Source: a bacterium 1XD42-1 (GTDB lineage: Bacteria > Bacillota > Clostridia > Oscillospirales > Ruminococcaceae). From it: 64,000 nucleotides of DNA. The stretch lies in assembly GCA_003612625.1 (NCBI GenBank), contig RAZJ01000010.1, positions 26,858-90,857 of the forward strand. Reading direction: 5' to 3'. A model generated the notes under the pieces. It was not told the origin of the DNA and searched no databases. It saw nothing but the letters and a program-made list of their open reading frames with translations. Positions 44,508 through 53,701 of this stretch are shown here, piece after piece; the first letter of the stretch is position 1, and the number at the start of each line of letters is the position of its first letter. The position numbers and the translations under genes are program-made.

Positions 44508-44969
44508 ATGAAAGCAGTATTACAGCGTGTTTCCTCTGCAAAAGTGGAAATAGATGGGAAAATAATAGGAAAAATCGGGAAAGGTTTGATGATTCTGCTG
44601 GGAGTTGTCCAGGGTGATGGCGTGGATGAAGCCGATTTTTTAGCGGAAAAAGCCGCGGGACTGCGTATTTTTGAAGATGAAAATGGAAAAATGAATCAGT
44701 CCCTGTTGGACATTCAAGGGGAAATGTTGGTAGTATCCAATTTTACTTTATGTGCTGATGCCCGCCATGGCAGAAGGCCGTCTTTTACCGGTGCTGCGGC
44801 TCCGGCGGAAGCAAAATCTTTATATGAACGTTTTATTGCAGCATCAAAAGATACCGGAATACCAGTGCAGACAGGGGAATTTGGAGCAGATATGCTTGTT
44901 TCTATTGAAAATGACGGGCCTGTTACTATTATATTAGATACCACTGAAATTATGAAACAGAAAAGGTGA
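44508..44969 (+). CDS. dtd: D-aminoacyl-tRNA deacylase
   Basis: A 153-residue editing enzyme that frees D-amino acids from tRNA. It has [18 protein letters not shown], the [18 protein letters not shown] motif (Asn in place of the usual Gln in SQFTL) and NDGPVTI near the end, which carries the cross-subunit Gly-Pro element. It follows relA, the order found in Bacillus, with AAGGGGG upstream. Confidence 0.96.
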   Translation: MKAVLQRVSSAKVEIDGKIIGKIGKGLMILLGVVQGDGVDEADFLAEKAAGLRIFEDENGKMNQSLLDIQGEMLVVSNFTLCADARHGRRPSFTGAAAPAEAKSLYERFIAASKDTGIPVQTGEFGADMLVSIENDGPVTIILDTTEIMKQKR

Positions 44970-44973
44970 GCAT

Positions 44974-45630
44974 ATGAGCGTAAAGTTTTATATGAAACCC
45001 GTAGGGGCGATTGGGACAAATTGCTATATTGTATTTGATACAGATTCTGATATTTGTGCGGTAATCGATCCCGGGGCACAAGGTGATAAAATAGCAGCAG
45101 CTTTAACAGAACACGGATTAAAACCGGCCTATATTTTATTAACCCATGGGCATTATGATCATATTGGCGGCGTGAACCAGCTTCGCAAAGCATTTCCGGA
45201 AGCAAAGCTGGCCATTGGGGAAAAAGATGCGGAACAACTGCAAGATCTGGAGAAAAGCTTGGCAGCTTCCCACGGCTTCCCGGGCAGGGGCTATATTATG
45301 GAGGCGGATCAACTGCTTTCAGATGGGGATCAGATAGAAGTAGGGCCTTTGACATTTACTGTAATAGATACGCCTGGACATACCTTGGGCTGTGTCACTT
45401 ACCGGTGCGGTGATCTGCTGTTTACAGGGGATGCCCTCTTCCGTGGCAGTGTAGGTCGTACCGATTTATATGGCGGCAGTTATTCTGTATTGATGGATTC
45501 TGTCCATAAATTGGCGGGTTTAGAAGGGAATCTTCATGTACTGCCTGGCCATGGGCTGGACAGCACATTGGAAGAAGAACGGCTCCATAATCCATACCTG
45601 AGGAAAAGATCAGATGACGATCTTTATTAA
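44974..45630 (+). CDS. Metallo-beta-lactamase fold hydrolase (glyoxalase II-like)
   Basis: A 218-residue MBL-fold enzyme with the THGHYDHIGG metal motif, DTPGHTLGCV, FTGDALFRGSVGRTD and LPGHGLDST. This is the YqgX type often encoded downstream of dtd in Firmicutes. It may hydrolyse thioesters such as lactoylglutathione analogues, but glutathione is unlikely in this host and the substrate is unknown. The 3' end overlaps hemZ by 17 bases. Confidence 0.88.
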   Translation: MSVKFYMKPVGAIGTNCYIVFDTDSDICAVIDPGAQGDKIAAALTEHGLKPAYILLTHGHYDHIGGVNQLRKAFPEAKLAIGEKDAEQLQDLEKSLAASHGFPGRGYIMEADQLLSDGDQIEVGPLTFTVIDTPGHTLGCVTYRCGDLLFTGDALFRGSVGRTDLYGGSYSVLMDSVHKLAGLEGNLHVLPGHGLDSTLEEERLHNPYLRKRSDDDLY

Positions 45631-47068
45631 AGGGCATTCTTATGGTTATGAGCTTCAGCGCGTTGCGCAAATGTTCTGCTTTGGAGAGAAAGTCCAAATC
45701 AGGGAAGGAGTACCTCCACAAGATTTTACAGAAGCGTATCTATATGCAGACTGGGATGGAATAACAGCAAAAGTTACGTACTATTGTCCCAATGGAACCG
45801 AAAAGAAGCTTTTATCCAATACAAGGGAAACTTTGATCGAAGAAAATCTGGAATTAACCTTTGGGGTACAGATTTTTGAAATACTTTCTGCTGTTACAGG
45901 GTTATGTCCGCCTTGGGGCGTTTTAACGGGAATACGGCCTGTAAAACTTTTTTTGAAACGGATACAGGAAGGGAAGGATCAGCCAGCTTTAAAGGAAGTT
46001 TTTTTAAAAAATCGGCTGTTAGAAACAAGCCGGTTTCAACTGGCTTTACAAACTGCCCAAATAGAACTTCCTTTATTGGAACGTTCTACAAAGGATAGCT
46101 TTTCTCTTTATGTGTCCATTCCATTTTGTCCATCCCGCTGTACTTATTGTTCTTTTGTATCCCATTCGGTAGAGCAGGCAGTGAAATTGATTCCGGCTTA
46201 TATAGATAAATTGATAGAGGAATTGGCAGAAATCGGGCAGCTGGCCCAGCAGCTAAAGTTAAAACTTCGTACAATTTATTTTGGCGGGGGGACACCTACT
46301 GTTTTAAGTGCAGATCAATTAGGGCGGCTCATGGAAGCCATAACAAAATATTTTGATCTGTCGGATCTTTGGGAATATACAATAGAAGCCGGCCGGCCAG
46401 ACACTATTACAAAGGAAAAATTGGAAACAATCCGGAAAATGGGTGCAGGCCGTATCAGTGTCAATCCTCAAACACTTTCTGACAGCGTATTACAGACAGT
46501 GGGCCGTAAACATACGGCATCCCAATGTATGGAGTGTTACCGGCTGGCAAAGGAATTGGGATTTTCTGTGAATATGGATCTCATTGCAGGTTTGCCAACC
46601 GATACATTGGAAGGATTTCTCCACAGTGTAAACGGTTTAATTGCAGCAGGGCCGGAGAATATTACTATCCATACCCTTACAGTTAAAAGAGCAGCAAAGC
46701 TTTCCGCCAGAGAAGCAAGGGAACAGTTGGATATGGTAAGGAATATGGTTGACAATGCCAAAACCGATTTAGAAAAAGCAGGGTATTTCCCTTATTATTT
46801 GTACCGTCAAACAGGAACCCTTTCTTCTTTGGAAAATGTAGGCTATGGCAAGCCTGGGACAGAATGTTTATATAATATATATATGATGGATGAAACCCAT
46901 TCTGTATTTGCGGCAGGAGCAGGGGCTTGTACCAGACTGCGTCATCCTCAGACTGGAAAAATCCAGCGGATTTATAATTATAAATATCCTTATGAATATT
47001 TGGAACGCTTTGGAGATATCAAAGAACGGAAAAAACAAATCACAGCATTTTTCGGCACAGTCTTGTAA
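45614..47068 (+). CDS. hemZ: Coproporphyrinogen dehydrogenase HemZ
   Basis: A 484-residue radical SAM protein with an N-terminal domain of about 170 residues and the cluster motif CPSRCTYCSF near residue 178. YFGGGTPTVL follows as the SAM site. Length and N-terminal extension match HemZ rather than HemN/HemW. It is named for oxygen-independent coproporphyrinogen oxidation, but many anaerobes with HemZ lack a full haem pathway, so activity is uncertain. It overlaps the MBL gene. Confidence 0.88.
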   Translation: MTIFIKGHSYGYELQRVAQMFCFGEKVQIREGVPPQDFTEAYLYADWDGITAKVTYYCPNGTEKKLLSNTRETLIEENLELTFGVQIFEILSAVTGLCPPWGVLTGIRPVKLFLKRIQEGKDQPALKEVFLKNRLLETSRFQLALQTAQIELPLLERSTKDSFSLYVSIPFCPSRCTYCSFVSHSVEQAVKLIPAYIDKLIEELAEIGQLAQQLKLKLRTIYFGGGTPTVLSADQLGRLMEAITKYFDLSDLWEYTIEAGRPDTITKEKLETIRKMGAGRISVNPQTLSDSVLQTVGRKHTASQCMECYRLAKELGFSVNMDLIAGLPTDTLEGFLHSVNGLIAAGPENITIHTLTVKRAAKLSAREAREQLDMVRNMVDNAKTDLEKAGYFPYYLYRQTGTLSSLENVGYGKPGTECLYNIYMMDETHSVFAAGAGACTRLRHPQTGKIQRIYNYKYPYEYLERFGDIKERKKQITAFFGTVL

Positions 47069-47091
47069 TTAGGCATGGTGTAGTGTATAAT
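47063..47091 (+). promoter_or_regulatory. Promoter of the zinc-ribbon gene
   Basis: TTGTAA 47063-47068 (overlapping the hemZ stop), 17 bases, TATAAT 47086-47091. Confidence 0.7.
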
Positions 47092-47129
47092 GGAAAAAGC
47101 AAATGATATATCAAGGGAGGTTTTTAATC

Positions 47130-47621
47130 ATGGGAAAATTGGATGACTTATTTATAAAAGCGAAAGATTTAGCAGGTATGGCAGGCAATAAAGCGCAAGA
47201 AATGGCAGAATTAACAAAATTACGCCTGCAAGCGGCACAGCTCCGTTCTGATTTGGATGCAAATTACTTAAAGATGGGCGAAATTGTGTATGAGCTGAAA
47301 AAAGCAAATACAGAAAATGAAGACTTAATCGGGATGTGTATTGCGGAAATTGATGCACAGCATAAAGAATTAGATGAATTAAATCAAAGGATCAATGATT
47401 TAAAAAATGAGGTGAAATGTCCGGAATGTATGGCTTCCAATCCAAAAGAAGCATTATATTGTTCCAGATGCGGAGCTTTATTAACCCGGCCAGTTGAAAC
47501 AGCAGGACTTACCGTTGTGCCAGGCGGCAAGGATGAAACACCGGAAGCAGAAGAAGATGTAGTGGAAACGGTTGAAACTGTTGAAGTAGTTTCTCAGCCA
47601 GAATCAGAAGGAAACGATTAA
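47130..47621 (+). CDS. Coiled-coil protein with zinc ribbon
   Basis: A 163-residue soluble protein. Residues 1-100 are charged and helical, with heptad-like spacing typical of a coiled coil. A zinc ribbon CPEC then CSRCG follows near 105-125, and a Glu/Val-rich acidic tail ends the protein. The start is ATG 47130, 9 bases after GGGAGG; an in-frame ATG at 47103 is only 11 bases after the -10. It has its own promoter and a hairpin after it, so it is monocistronic. Function unknown. Confidence 0.75.
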   Translation: MGKLDDLFIKAKDLAGMAGNKAQEMAELTKLRLQAAQLRSDLDANYLKMGEIVYELKKANTENEDLIGMCIAEIDAQHKELDELNQRINDLKNEVKCPECMASNPKEALYCSRCGALLTRPVETAGLTVVPGGKDETPEAEEDVVETVETVEVVSQPESEGND

Positions 47622-47637
47622 AAAAGCACGAAATCTG

Positions 47638-47659
47638 CCGGGGACTGAAAAGTCCCCGG
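47638..47659 (+). terminator. Hairpin after the zinc-ribbon gene
   Basis: CCGGGGACT, GAAA loop, AGTCCCCGG: a stable 9-base-pair stem with a tetraloop, followed by only a short T-rich stretch. Confidence 0.65.
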
Positions 47660-47738
47660 TATTTGTGATTCGGGGAATTGGTAAAAAAGAATAAAATAGT
47701 CCAATTTTTACAAAATTTGAGAGAAGATGGTTTGAAAT

Positions 47739-49100
47739 ATGGAGCAAAGAGAAAATAAAATGGGCTATATGCCTATGGGAAAATTATTAGTAGGAATGGC
47801 ATGGCCAATTATGTTGTCTATGCTTGTACAAGCTTTATATAATGTAGTAGATAGTATTTATGTTTCACGTTTAGGGGAGAACGGCTTAACAGCTTTATCC
47901 CTGGCATTTCCGGTACAAAATTTAATTATAGCTGTTGGAGTAGGGACTGCGGTAGGTGTAAATTCTCTTTTATCCAGGAAATTAGGAGAACGCCGTTATG
48001 ATGATGCAAATGCGGTAGCGGAAAATGGTTTGCTTTTAGCAGTATTAAGCTGGCTTATCTTTTTAGTGTTTGGCCTGTTTTTTACCAGGACTTTTTTTAT
48101 GTCCTTTACTTCTAACACAGAAATTATTGAAATGGGTACACAATATTTAAGTATTTGTACCATACTTTCTGTTGGTATCTTTGTATCTGTTGTAACAGAG
48201 CGTATTATGCAGGCTACGGGAAAAACAATTTACACTATGTTTACTCAAGGAAGTGGAGCCATTATCAATATTGTTCTCGATCCGATATTGATTTTTGGAT
48301 TGCTGGGATTCCCGGCTATGGGGATTGCCGGCGCTGCAATCGCCACAGTAATCGGCCAGTTATTTGGTATGTTATTGTCATTATATTTGAATGCAAAATT
48401 TAATAAGGAAATCCATATCCGTTTAAAAGGATTCCGTCCAAATGGACGGATCATCGGGGAAATTTATGCAGTTGGTGTTCCGGGAATTGTTATGCAGTCG
48501 ATTTCTTCCGTTATGACAGTTGGCCTAAATAAAATTTTAATTGACTTTACAGAAACAGCAGTTGCTGTTTTTGGTGTATATTTTAAACTGCAAAGCTTTG
48601 TCTTTATGCCAGTGTTTGGGCTGACAAATGCGTTAGTACCGATTGTTGGGTATAATTATGGGGCAGGGAACCGGGAACGGATTGTAAAAGCAATTAAATT
48701 AGCTGGATGTTATGCTTTTGGGATTATGACGGTAGGGGCAGCGATCTTTTTCCTTTTCCCGGACAAGCTGCTTTTGATGTTTGATGCTTCTCCGGATATG
48801 CTTGAGATAGGCATTCCGGCCTTACGGACCATTTGTATCAGCTTTATGGGTGCATCAATAGGGATTACCTTATCGTCAGCATTTCAGGCCATGGGAAAAG
48901 GCATATACAGTCTGTCTATGTCAGCCTGCCGTCAATTGGTCGTTATTTTGCCGGTAGCTTGGATTTTAGGAAAGCTATGGGGATTATCTGCGGTATGGTT
49001 TGCGTTTTTAATTGCGGAAGTTGCTTCTTTAGCATTGGCATTGATTTTATACCGGCGTATTTATAACCGTCAAATTAAAAATCTGGGAGCTGTCCAGTAA
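47739..49100 (+). CDS. MATE-family efflux transporter
   Basis: A 453-residue protein with about twelve membrane segments in two similar halves, each beginning with a P-I-like helix (GMAWPIMLSMLVQALYN; AVGVPGIVMQSISS). This is the MATE drug/sodium or proton antiporter family of the NorM/MepA type. The ribosome-binding site before ATG 47739 is weak (GAGAAG). The substrate is unknown; the adjacent nucleosidase is convergent and unrelated. Confidence 0.9.
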   Translation: MEQRENKMGYMPMGKLLVGMAWPIMLSMLVQALYNVVDSIYVSRLGENGLTALSLAFPVQNLIIAVGVGTAVGVNSLLSRKLGERRYDDANAVAENGLLLAVLSWLIFLVFGLFFTRTFFMSFTSNTEIIEMGTQYLSICTILSVGIFVSVVTERIMQATGKTIYTMFTQGSGAIINIVLDPILIFGLLGFPAMGIAGAAIATVIGQLFGMLLSLYLNAKFNKEIHIRLKGFRPNGRIIGEIYAVGVPGIVMQSISSVMTVGLNKILIDFTETAVAVFGVYFKLQSFVFMPVFGLTNALVPIVGYNYGAGNRERIVKAIKLAGCYAFGIMTVGAAIFFLFPDKLLLMFDASPDMLEIGIPALRTICISFMGASIGITLSSAFQAMGKGIYSLSMSACRQLVVILPVAWILGKLWGLSAVWFAFLIAEVASLALALILYRRIYNRQIKNLGAVQ

Positions 49101-49186
49101 AGGGGACAAGCTTCTTCCAAAAGAAAATCATAAAACAGGATTTATGCGAAGCATGTCTTGGATTGTCGCTATTCACTTGAAAAAAA

Positions 49187-49226
49187 GCTGCTGATGAAGG
49201 AAAGCCCTTTATCAGCAGCCTTTTTT
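49187..49226. terminator. Bidirectional terminator
   Basis: GCTGCTGAT 49187-49195 pairs with ATCAGCAGC 49211-49219, with a smaller AAGG/CCTT stem inside, an A-run before and a T-run after. It lies between the MATE gene and mtnN, which converge. Confidence 0.9.
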
Positions 49227-49905
49227 ATCCGATCCGGTCGATTAAAGCCAGCGTCAAGCCTGCACACCGATGAGCAGCTTTATCAACAAAAGTATCATAA
49301 TCCATTTCACCGGTATCATCTGCTCCGTCAGAAATACACCGGATAACCGTAAAAGGAATTTCATTCAAATAACAAACTTGTCCTACGGCAGCACCTTCCA
49401 TTTCAATGGCATCGCCATGGGTGCGGGAAACAATATCATTTTTGATTGCGGTATCTGTAACAAATTGGTCGCCGGATACGACAAGGCCCCGGTGGCAGGA
49501 AAGCCCCTGTTCCTGACAAATGGAAACAGCTAATGCAGAAATTGTTTCGTCGGCGGGGAAGCGGGAACAATGGGGAAAATAATTTTGCAGCAAACGTTCC
49601 TCTAAATCGTGACATACCAATTCCTGAGCAATTACCAGATCCAGAATATGTAATTCTGGAGAAAGGGCTCCGGCAACACCACTATTGATTAAACAAGAAG
49701 CGTGGAAACAGGAAATCATCATTTGAGCACAGGCAGCAGCATTTACTTTTCCAACACCGCAAACAGCCGCTACAATTTGTTTTTCTCCCCGCTGGGCCAG
49801 ATAGAATGTTTGACGGCCAACTGATTCTGTATGCCCGCCAGACAGCGCTTCCCGGATCAGTGCAAATTCACTGTCCATAGCACAAAGGATTCCAATGGTT
49901 TTCAT
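49225..49905 (-). CDS. mtnN: 5'-methylthioadenosine/S-adenosylhomocysteine nucleosidase
   Basis: A 226-residue nucleosidase that recycles methylthioadenosine and S-adenosylhomocysteine. It shows MKTIGILCAMDSEF, INSGVAGALSP, VVSGDQFV, DAIEMEGAAVGQVC and the catalytic Asp region RCISDGADD. ATG 49905 fits the family start; in-frame codons further upstream precede or overlap the promoter. Confidence 0.95.
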   Translation of the reverse strand: MKTIGILCAMDSEFALIREALSGGHTESVGRQTFYLAQRGEKQIVAAVCGVGKVNAAACAQMMISCFHASCLINSGVAGALSPELHILDLVIAQELVCHDLEERLLQNYFPHCSRFPADETISALAVSICQEQGLSCHRGLVVSGDQFVTDTAIKNDIVSRTHGDAIEMEGAAVGQVCYLNEIPFTVIRCISDGADDTGEMDYDTFVDKAAHRCAGLTLALIDRIG

Positions 49906-49944
49906 AATATGTTCCTTTCTGGGACAATCCCTTTTAATGAAGCC

Positions 49945-49973
49945 ATTGTATCGCAAATTACAGAAGGATGCAA
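49945..49973 (-). promoter_or_regulatory. Promoter of mtnN
   Basis: Minus strand TTGCAT (49968-49973), 17 bases, TACAAT (49945-49950). Confidence 0.65.
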
Positions 49974-50042
49974 CCCAGACGGCCCGCATAAAGTACACAG
50001 CTTTTCCATAAGAATGAGAAAGAAAAGGAAAAGGGGTGCGAA

Positions 50043-51776
50043 ATGAAAAGCGGCAAAGGGTATCTTTACGGTACAATGGTATTAGGATTAGGAACAATCG
50101 TTGTTAAAGTAATCGGCGCAATTTTTAAAATCCCATTAACTAACCTTTTAGGCGGGGTAGGGATGAGCTATTTTAATGTGGCGTATGATTTGTATTACCC
50201 CCTTTGCGCACTTTTTATTTCAGGTGTTCCGGCAGCCCTTTCCAAACTGATTAGTGAAAATATGGCCCGCGGACGGATACAAGACGCAAAAAAGCTGCTG
50301 CATATAGCCCTTTTTACTTTTACAGGAATTGGTCTGGCAGGTACAGCTTTTATGATTTGGGGTGCGGAACGGTTTGCCTGCTTGATTAACAACCCGCAGG
50401 CACAGGCAGCAGTAACAATGCTGGCCCCATCTCTATTATTTGGCTGTATTATGGCTTGTTTGCGGGGATATTGGCAGGGGAATCAAGATATGGTTCCCAC
50501 AGCAAAATCCCAGGTTGTAGAGGCCGCAGCAAAGCTTTTCTTTGGCCTTTTATTTGCTTATTGGGCGGCACAGAGTGGAATAAAGGAATACCTTGCCTCT
50601 GGTACTGTATTTGGAGTTCCTTGTGATTCTATGGAACAAGCCCGGCTGGCTGTTTTACCGCGGTCAGCGGCAGGAGCTGTATTAGGCGTTACATGCAGCA
50701 CCATTTGTGGCGTTATTTACTTATTATGGTACCATAAACGTCAGAACAAAAAAATCCCTTCTTTTGAACAGCGCTTTCTCATTCCAGCTTCTAAAAGAAA
50801 ACTACTGTTCCAGTTATTCCAGATAGCTGCACCTGTTTGCTTGGCTTCGGTTATCAGTAATCTGACCAGTTTTATAGATTTAATTTCGGTAATGAACCGG
50901 TTATCTGCCGCTATCACACAGGATGGAGCGACAATATTATCTATGTATCCTAATGCAATACCCGGCGGAATCGGGATGGAACAGTTAGCTTCCTATCTGT
51001 ATGGCTGCTATTCCGGCTTGGCAGTACCTGTATATAATTTAATCCCATCAATTACAACTGTGGTCGGTATCAGTATGCTTCCTGCATTATCTTCCGCAAA
51101 AGCAGTGGGAAATATGAAACATGTATCAGCTACTTTGGAATCTTCCTTGCGGATTTCAGCTCTTTTTGCATTTCCAGCCGGATTTGGAGTTTGTGCTCTG
51201 GCAGATCCAATTTTACGGCTTCTTTATTTTTCCAAACCCATGGAAGTGACAGTGATTGCGCCAGCATTGCGGTTAATGGGCATCAGTGCCATTTTTGTAT
51301 CGTTAGTGCTGCCAGTCAATGCGGCTTTACAGGCAATGGGACGGGCAGATCTTCCGGTAAAATTGTTATTAGCAGGCGGTGCTTTCAAATTAGGCTGTAA
51401 TTACTTATTAGTTGGGGTTCCACAGCTAAATATTCAGGCGGCGCCAGTAGGAACTTTAGCTTGTTATTTATTCGTTTTATCCGCAGGATTATGTGCGCTG
51501 TTGGATATTTCCCAGGCTAAGCTCCAGGTAATCTCTGTCTTAGGGAAACCGATGCTGGCAGGGGCAGGCTGTGCATTATCCGCACAACAGGGATATTTTA
51601 TTTTTAATAAAATGCTTTCTCCAGGTATTTCCACATTGCTGGGGATAGCCATAGGAGGATTGGTATTCCTAATTTTGGTCTTTTCTTTGCGAATCCTCAA
51701 AAAAGAGGACATTTTTATGGTACCAAATGGAGAAAAGTTTGCAAATCTACTTGAAAAACATCATCTTTTAGGTTAG
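50043..51776 (+). CDS. yabM: SpoVB/YabM-type polysaccharide flippase family protein
   Basis: A 577-residue integral membrane protein with about fourteen helices, of the MOP superfamily (MurJ/SpoVB/Wzx). It starts with GYLYGTMVLGLGTIVVKVIG and has the conserved GGVGMSYFNVAYDLYY. YabM in Bacillus precedes mazG (yabN), exactly as here, which decides between the related names. Such proteins export lipid-linked precursors of peptidoglycan or other polymers. GGGGTG precedes the ATG. Confidence 0.85.
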   Translation: MKSGKGYLYGTMVLGLGTIVVKVIGAIFKIPLTNLLGGVGMSYFNVAYDLYYPLCALFISGVPAALSKLISENMARGRIQDAKKLLHIALFTFTGIGLAGTAFMIWGAERFACLINNPQAQAAVTMLAPSLLFGCIMACLRGYWQGNQDMVPTAKSQVVEAAAKLFFGLLFAYWAAQSGIKEYLASGTVFGVPCDSMEQARLAVLPRSAAGAVLGVTCSTICGVIYLLWYHKRQNKKIPSFEQRFLIPASKRKLLFQLFQIAAPVCLASVISNLTSFIDLISVMNRLSAAITQDGATILSMYPNAIPGGIGMEQLASYLYGCYSGLAVPVYNLIPSITTVVGISMLPALSSAKAVGNMKHVSATLESSLRISALFAFPAGFGVCALADPILRLLYFSKPMEVTVIAPALRLMGISAIFVSLVLPVNAALQAMGRADLPVKLLLAGGAFKLGCNYLLVGVPQLNIQAAPVGTLACYLFVLSAGLCALLDISQAKLQVISVLGKPMLAGAGCALSAQQGYFIFNKMLSPGISTLLGIAIGGLVFLILVFSLRILKKEDIFMVPNGEKFANLLEKHHLLG

Positions 51777-51838
51777 AATACTAAAAGCGGCTTGGAAGGG
51801 CTTTCCGGGCGGTAAATAGAGGGAAGGAGGCGGACTTT

Positions 51839-52642
51839 ATGTCCGATGAATTCACAATAAAAGAATCCTACCAAATGGATGATTTGGTGAAATTAGTACG
51901 CCGTCTCCGTTCGGAAAATGGATGCCCGTGGGATAGGGAACAGGATCACCATTCTATCCGTAAAAACTTTTTAGAAGAGACTTATGAAGTGTTGGAGGCC
52001 ATTGATACAGAAGATACAGATCTGTTAAAAGAAGAATTAGGTGATGTACTTTTGCAGGTGGTTTTCCATACTCAAATGGAAACAGAAAAGGACAGCTTTG
52101 ATTTTGACAGTGTCTGTGACGGGATTTGTAAAAAATTGGTTCAAAGGCATCCCCATGTATTTGGCAATACGGAAGTATCCGGGACAGGTGAAGTTTTAAC
52201 AAATTGGGACAAAATCAAAGAAAAATCCAAAGGGCAGACAACATATACAGAAACCCTCCGCAGTGTACCGTCAGTCCTGCCAGCTTTAATGCGGAGTGAA
52301 AAAGTACAGCACCGGGCCGCAAAATCCGGATTTGATTATCCGAAGACAGAAGATGCTTTCAAGGACTTGCTCAGTGAAGCAAAAGAGCTTCAGGAAGCCA
52401 TTGCAGAAAAGGATCACAGCCATATGGAAGAAGAAATGGGAGATTTATTGTTTGCAGCCGTCAATGTTTCCCGTTTTCTGGATGTTGATCCGGAACAGAG
52501 CTTATCAAAGGCTTGCGAAAAATTTATTTCCCGTTTTGAACAGGTAGAACATTTGGCTCAGGAACGGGGAATTTCCATGAAGGAACAGCCTTTGTCTGAA
52601 TTGGACAAGCTGTGGAAGGAAGCCAAAGAAAAACAAAAATAA
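51839..52642 (+). CDS. mazG: Nucleoside triphosphate pyrophosphohydrolase MazG
   Basis: A 267-residue MazG with two tandem all-alpha domains. Each has the acidic metal motif: EETYEVLEAI with EELGDVLLQV, and EAKELQEAI with EEMGDLLFA. It hydrolyses all canonical NTPs to NMP and pyrophosphate. The N-terminal YabN methyltransferase domain of Bacillus is missing, so this is the single-function form. Strong AAGGAGG upstream. Confidence 0.95.
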   Translation: MSDEFTIKESYQMDDLVKLVRRLRSENGCPWDREQDHHSIRKNFLEETYEVLEAIDTEDTDLLKEELGDVLLQVVFHTQMETEKDSFDFDSVCDGICKKLVQRHPHVFGNTEVSGTGEVLTNWDKIKEKSKGQTTYTETLRSVPSVLPALMRSEKVQHRAAKSGFDYPKTEDAFKDLLSEAKELQEAIAEKDHSHMEEEMGDLLFAAVNVSRFLDVDPEQSLSKACEKFISRFEQVEHLAQERGISMKEQPLSELDKLWKEAKEKQK

Positions 52643-52705
52643 AAATAAGTATCACAGGCAAAAGAAGCCTGAGGATATATATAAATTTATACGGAGGTCA
52701 TGCAG

Positions 52706-52984
52706 ATGACAAAGGCAGAGCTTATCAATGCGGTAGCGGACAGAACCGGCTTATCGAAAAAGGACAGCGAAAAAGCAGTGGGAGCGGTTATGGACGTTAT
52801 TACCGAAGCGTTGGTGGAAGGCGACAAGGTAGCATTGGTTGGATTTGGAACCTTTGAAACAAAGACACGCAATGAAAGACAAGGCGTCAATCCGGTAACC
52901 AAACAGCCGATGACCATTGCCGCAGCTACTGTCCCTGCTTTCAAAGCTGGCAAAGCATTAAAAGACGCTGTTGCTAAAAAATAA
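52706..52984 (+). CDS. hup: HU-type DNA-binding protein
   Basis: A 92-residue histone-like protein starting MTKAELINAVADRTGLSKKD, with the beta-arm tip in NPVTKQPMTIAAATVPAFKAGK. ATG 52706 is 8 bases after GGAGG, while ATG 52700 is only 2 bases away and is rejected. In Bacillus mazG and the S4 gene are adjacent; here hup is between them. Confidence 0.97.
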   Translation: MTKAELINAVADRTGLSKKDSEKAVGAVMDVITEALVEGDKVALVGFGTFETKTRNERQGVNPVTKQPMTIAAATVPAFKAGKALKDAVAKK

Positions 52985-52996
52985 ACTTGCTTTGGG

Positions 52997-53024
52997 AAAG
53001 GCTGTCTCCGCAGGGGGACGGCTT
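52997..53024 (+). terminator. Hairpin after hup
   Basis: AAAGGCTGTCTCC pairs with the GGGGGACGGCTTT segment with one bulge and two G-T pairs, then TTTTG. It may partly terminate abundant hup transcripts and reduce yabO expression. Confidence 0.55.
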
Positions 53025-53054
53025 TTGTCATTTTATAAAGGAGAATCATTCAGA

Positions 53055-53300
53055 ATGAGATTAGACAAATATTTAAAAATTACCCGCTTGATCAAACGCC
53101 GTACCGTAGCCAATGAAGCCTGTGACGCAGGACGGGTTATGGTAAATGGAAAGATTGCCCGCGCTTCTTATGAGGTAAAAGAAGGGGATGAAATTGAAAT
53201 CAGCCTGGGCCAGAAGCCCTTAAAAGTACGTGTTGTAAAAGTCAGTGAATACGCGACAAAAGAAACCGCTTCAGAAGGCTATACCGTAATCGAACCATAG
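53055..53300 (+). CDS. yabO: S4-domain RNA-binding protein (YabO/RqcP-like)
   Basis: An 81-residue S4 domain protein (MRLDKYLKITRLIKRRTVAN). YabO, called RqcP, acts with RqcH in C-terminal alanine tailing on stalled 50S subunits in Bacillus. ATG 53055 follows AAGGAG by 11 bases. It keeps the place of yabO before yabP. Confidence 0.93.
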   Translation: MRLDKYLKITRLIKRRTVANEACDAGRVMVNGKIARASYEVKEGDEIEISLGQKPLKVRVVKVSEYATKETASEGYTVIEP

Positions 53301-53309
53301 GAGAATATA

Positions 53310-53383
53310 TCCTCCTTTTTATGCATATGGATAGGAAAGAAGTATATTTTTTATATGAGGGAATGTGTGCATAAAAAGGAGGA
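53310..53383 (+). promoter_or_regulatory. Inverted repeat hiding the yabP ribosome-binding site
   Basis: CCTCCTTTTTATGCA (53311-53325) is perfectly complementary to TGCATAAAAAGGAGG (53368-53382). One more T-A pair (53310/53383) and four pairs, mostly wobble, extend it to about 20 pairs with a 34-base loop. The 3' arm contains the AAGGAGG that serves yabP (ATG 53390). In transcripts that start upstream the site would be buried; a transcript starting inside the loop would leave it free. Confidence 0.7.
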
Positions 53384-53389
53384 AAAGCG

Positions 53390-53671
53390 ATGAATGAACA
53401 AAATAAGCCGGCAGGCCCCCATAATTTGATTCTGGAGGAACGGAAGCGGTTAAGTATTTCCGGCGTTACGGAAATTGACAGCTTTGATGAACAAACAGTG
53501 GTCCTTTTTTGTACAGAAGGACAAATTGCCATCCGGGGAGAAGGGCTGCATATTAACCGGATTGATGTGGATTCCGGAGAATTAACCCTGGAAGGAAACC
53601 GCATTGATTCTTTTGCTTATGCGGATAACCGTGCTGTTCATGGCGGCTTATTAGGCCGTATTTTCCGGTAA
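53390..53671 (+). CDS. yabP: Sporulation protein YabP
   Basis: A 93-residue YabP/YqfC family protein with HNLILEERKRLSISGVTEIDSFDEQTVVL and the later LTLEGNRIDSFAYAD. Its function is in the mother cell during sporulation (sigma-E regulon in Bacillus). AAGGAGG is 7 bases before the ATG but lies within a long inverted repeat, suggesting translational control. Next to yabQ as in all spore formers. Confidence 0.95.
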   Translation: MNEQNKPAGPHNLILEERKRLSISGVTEIDSFDEQTVVLFCTEGQIAIRGEGLHINRIDVDSGELTLEGNRIDSFAYADNRAVHGGLLGRIFR

Positions 53672-53701
53672 AAACCCAGTTAGGCAAAAGGGGGATCACT
53701 T

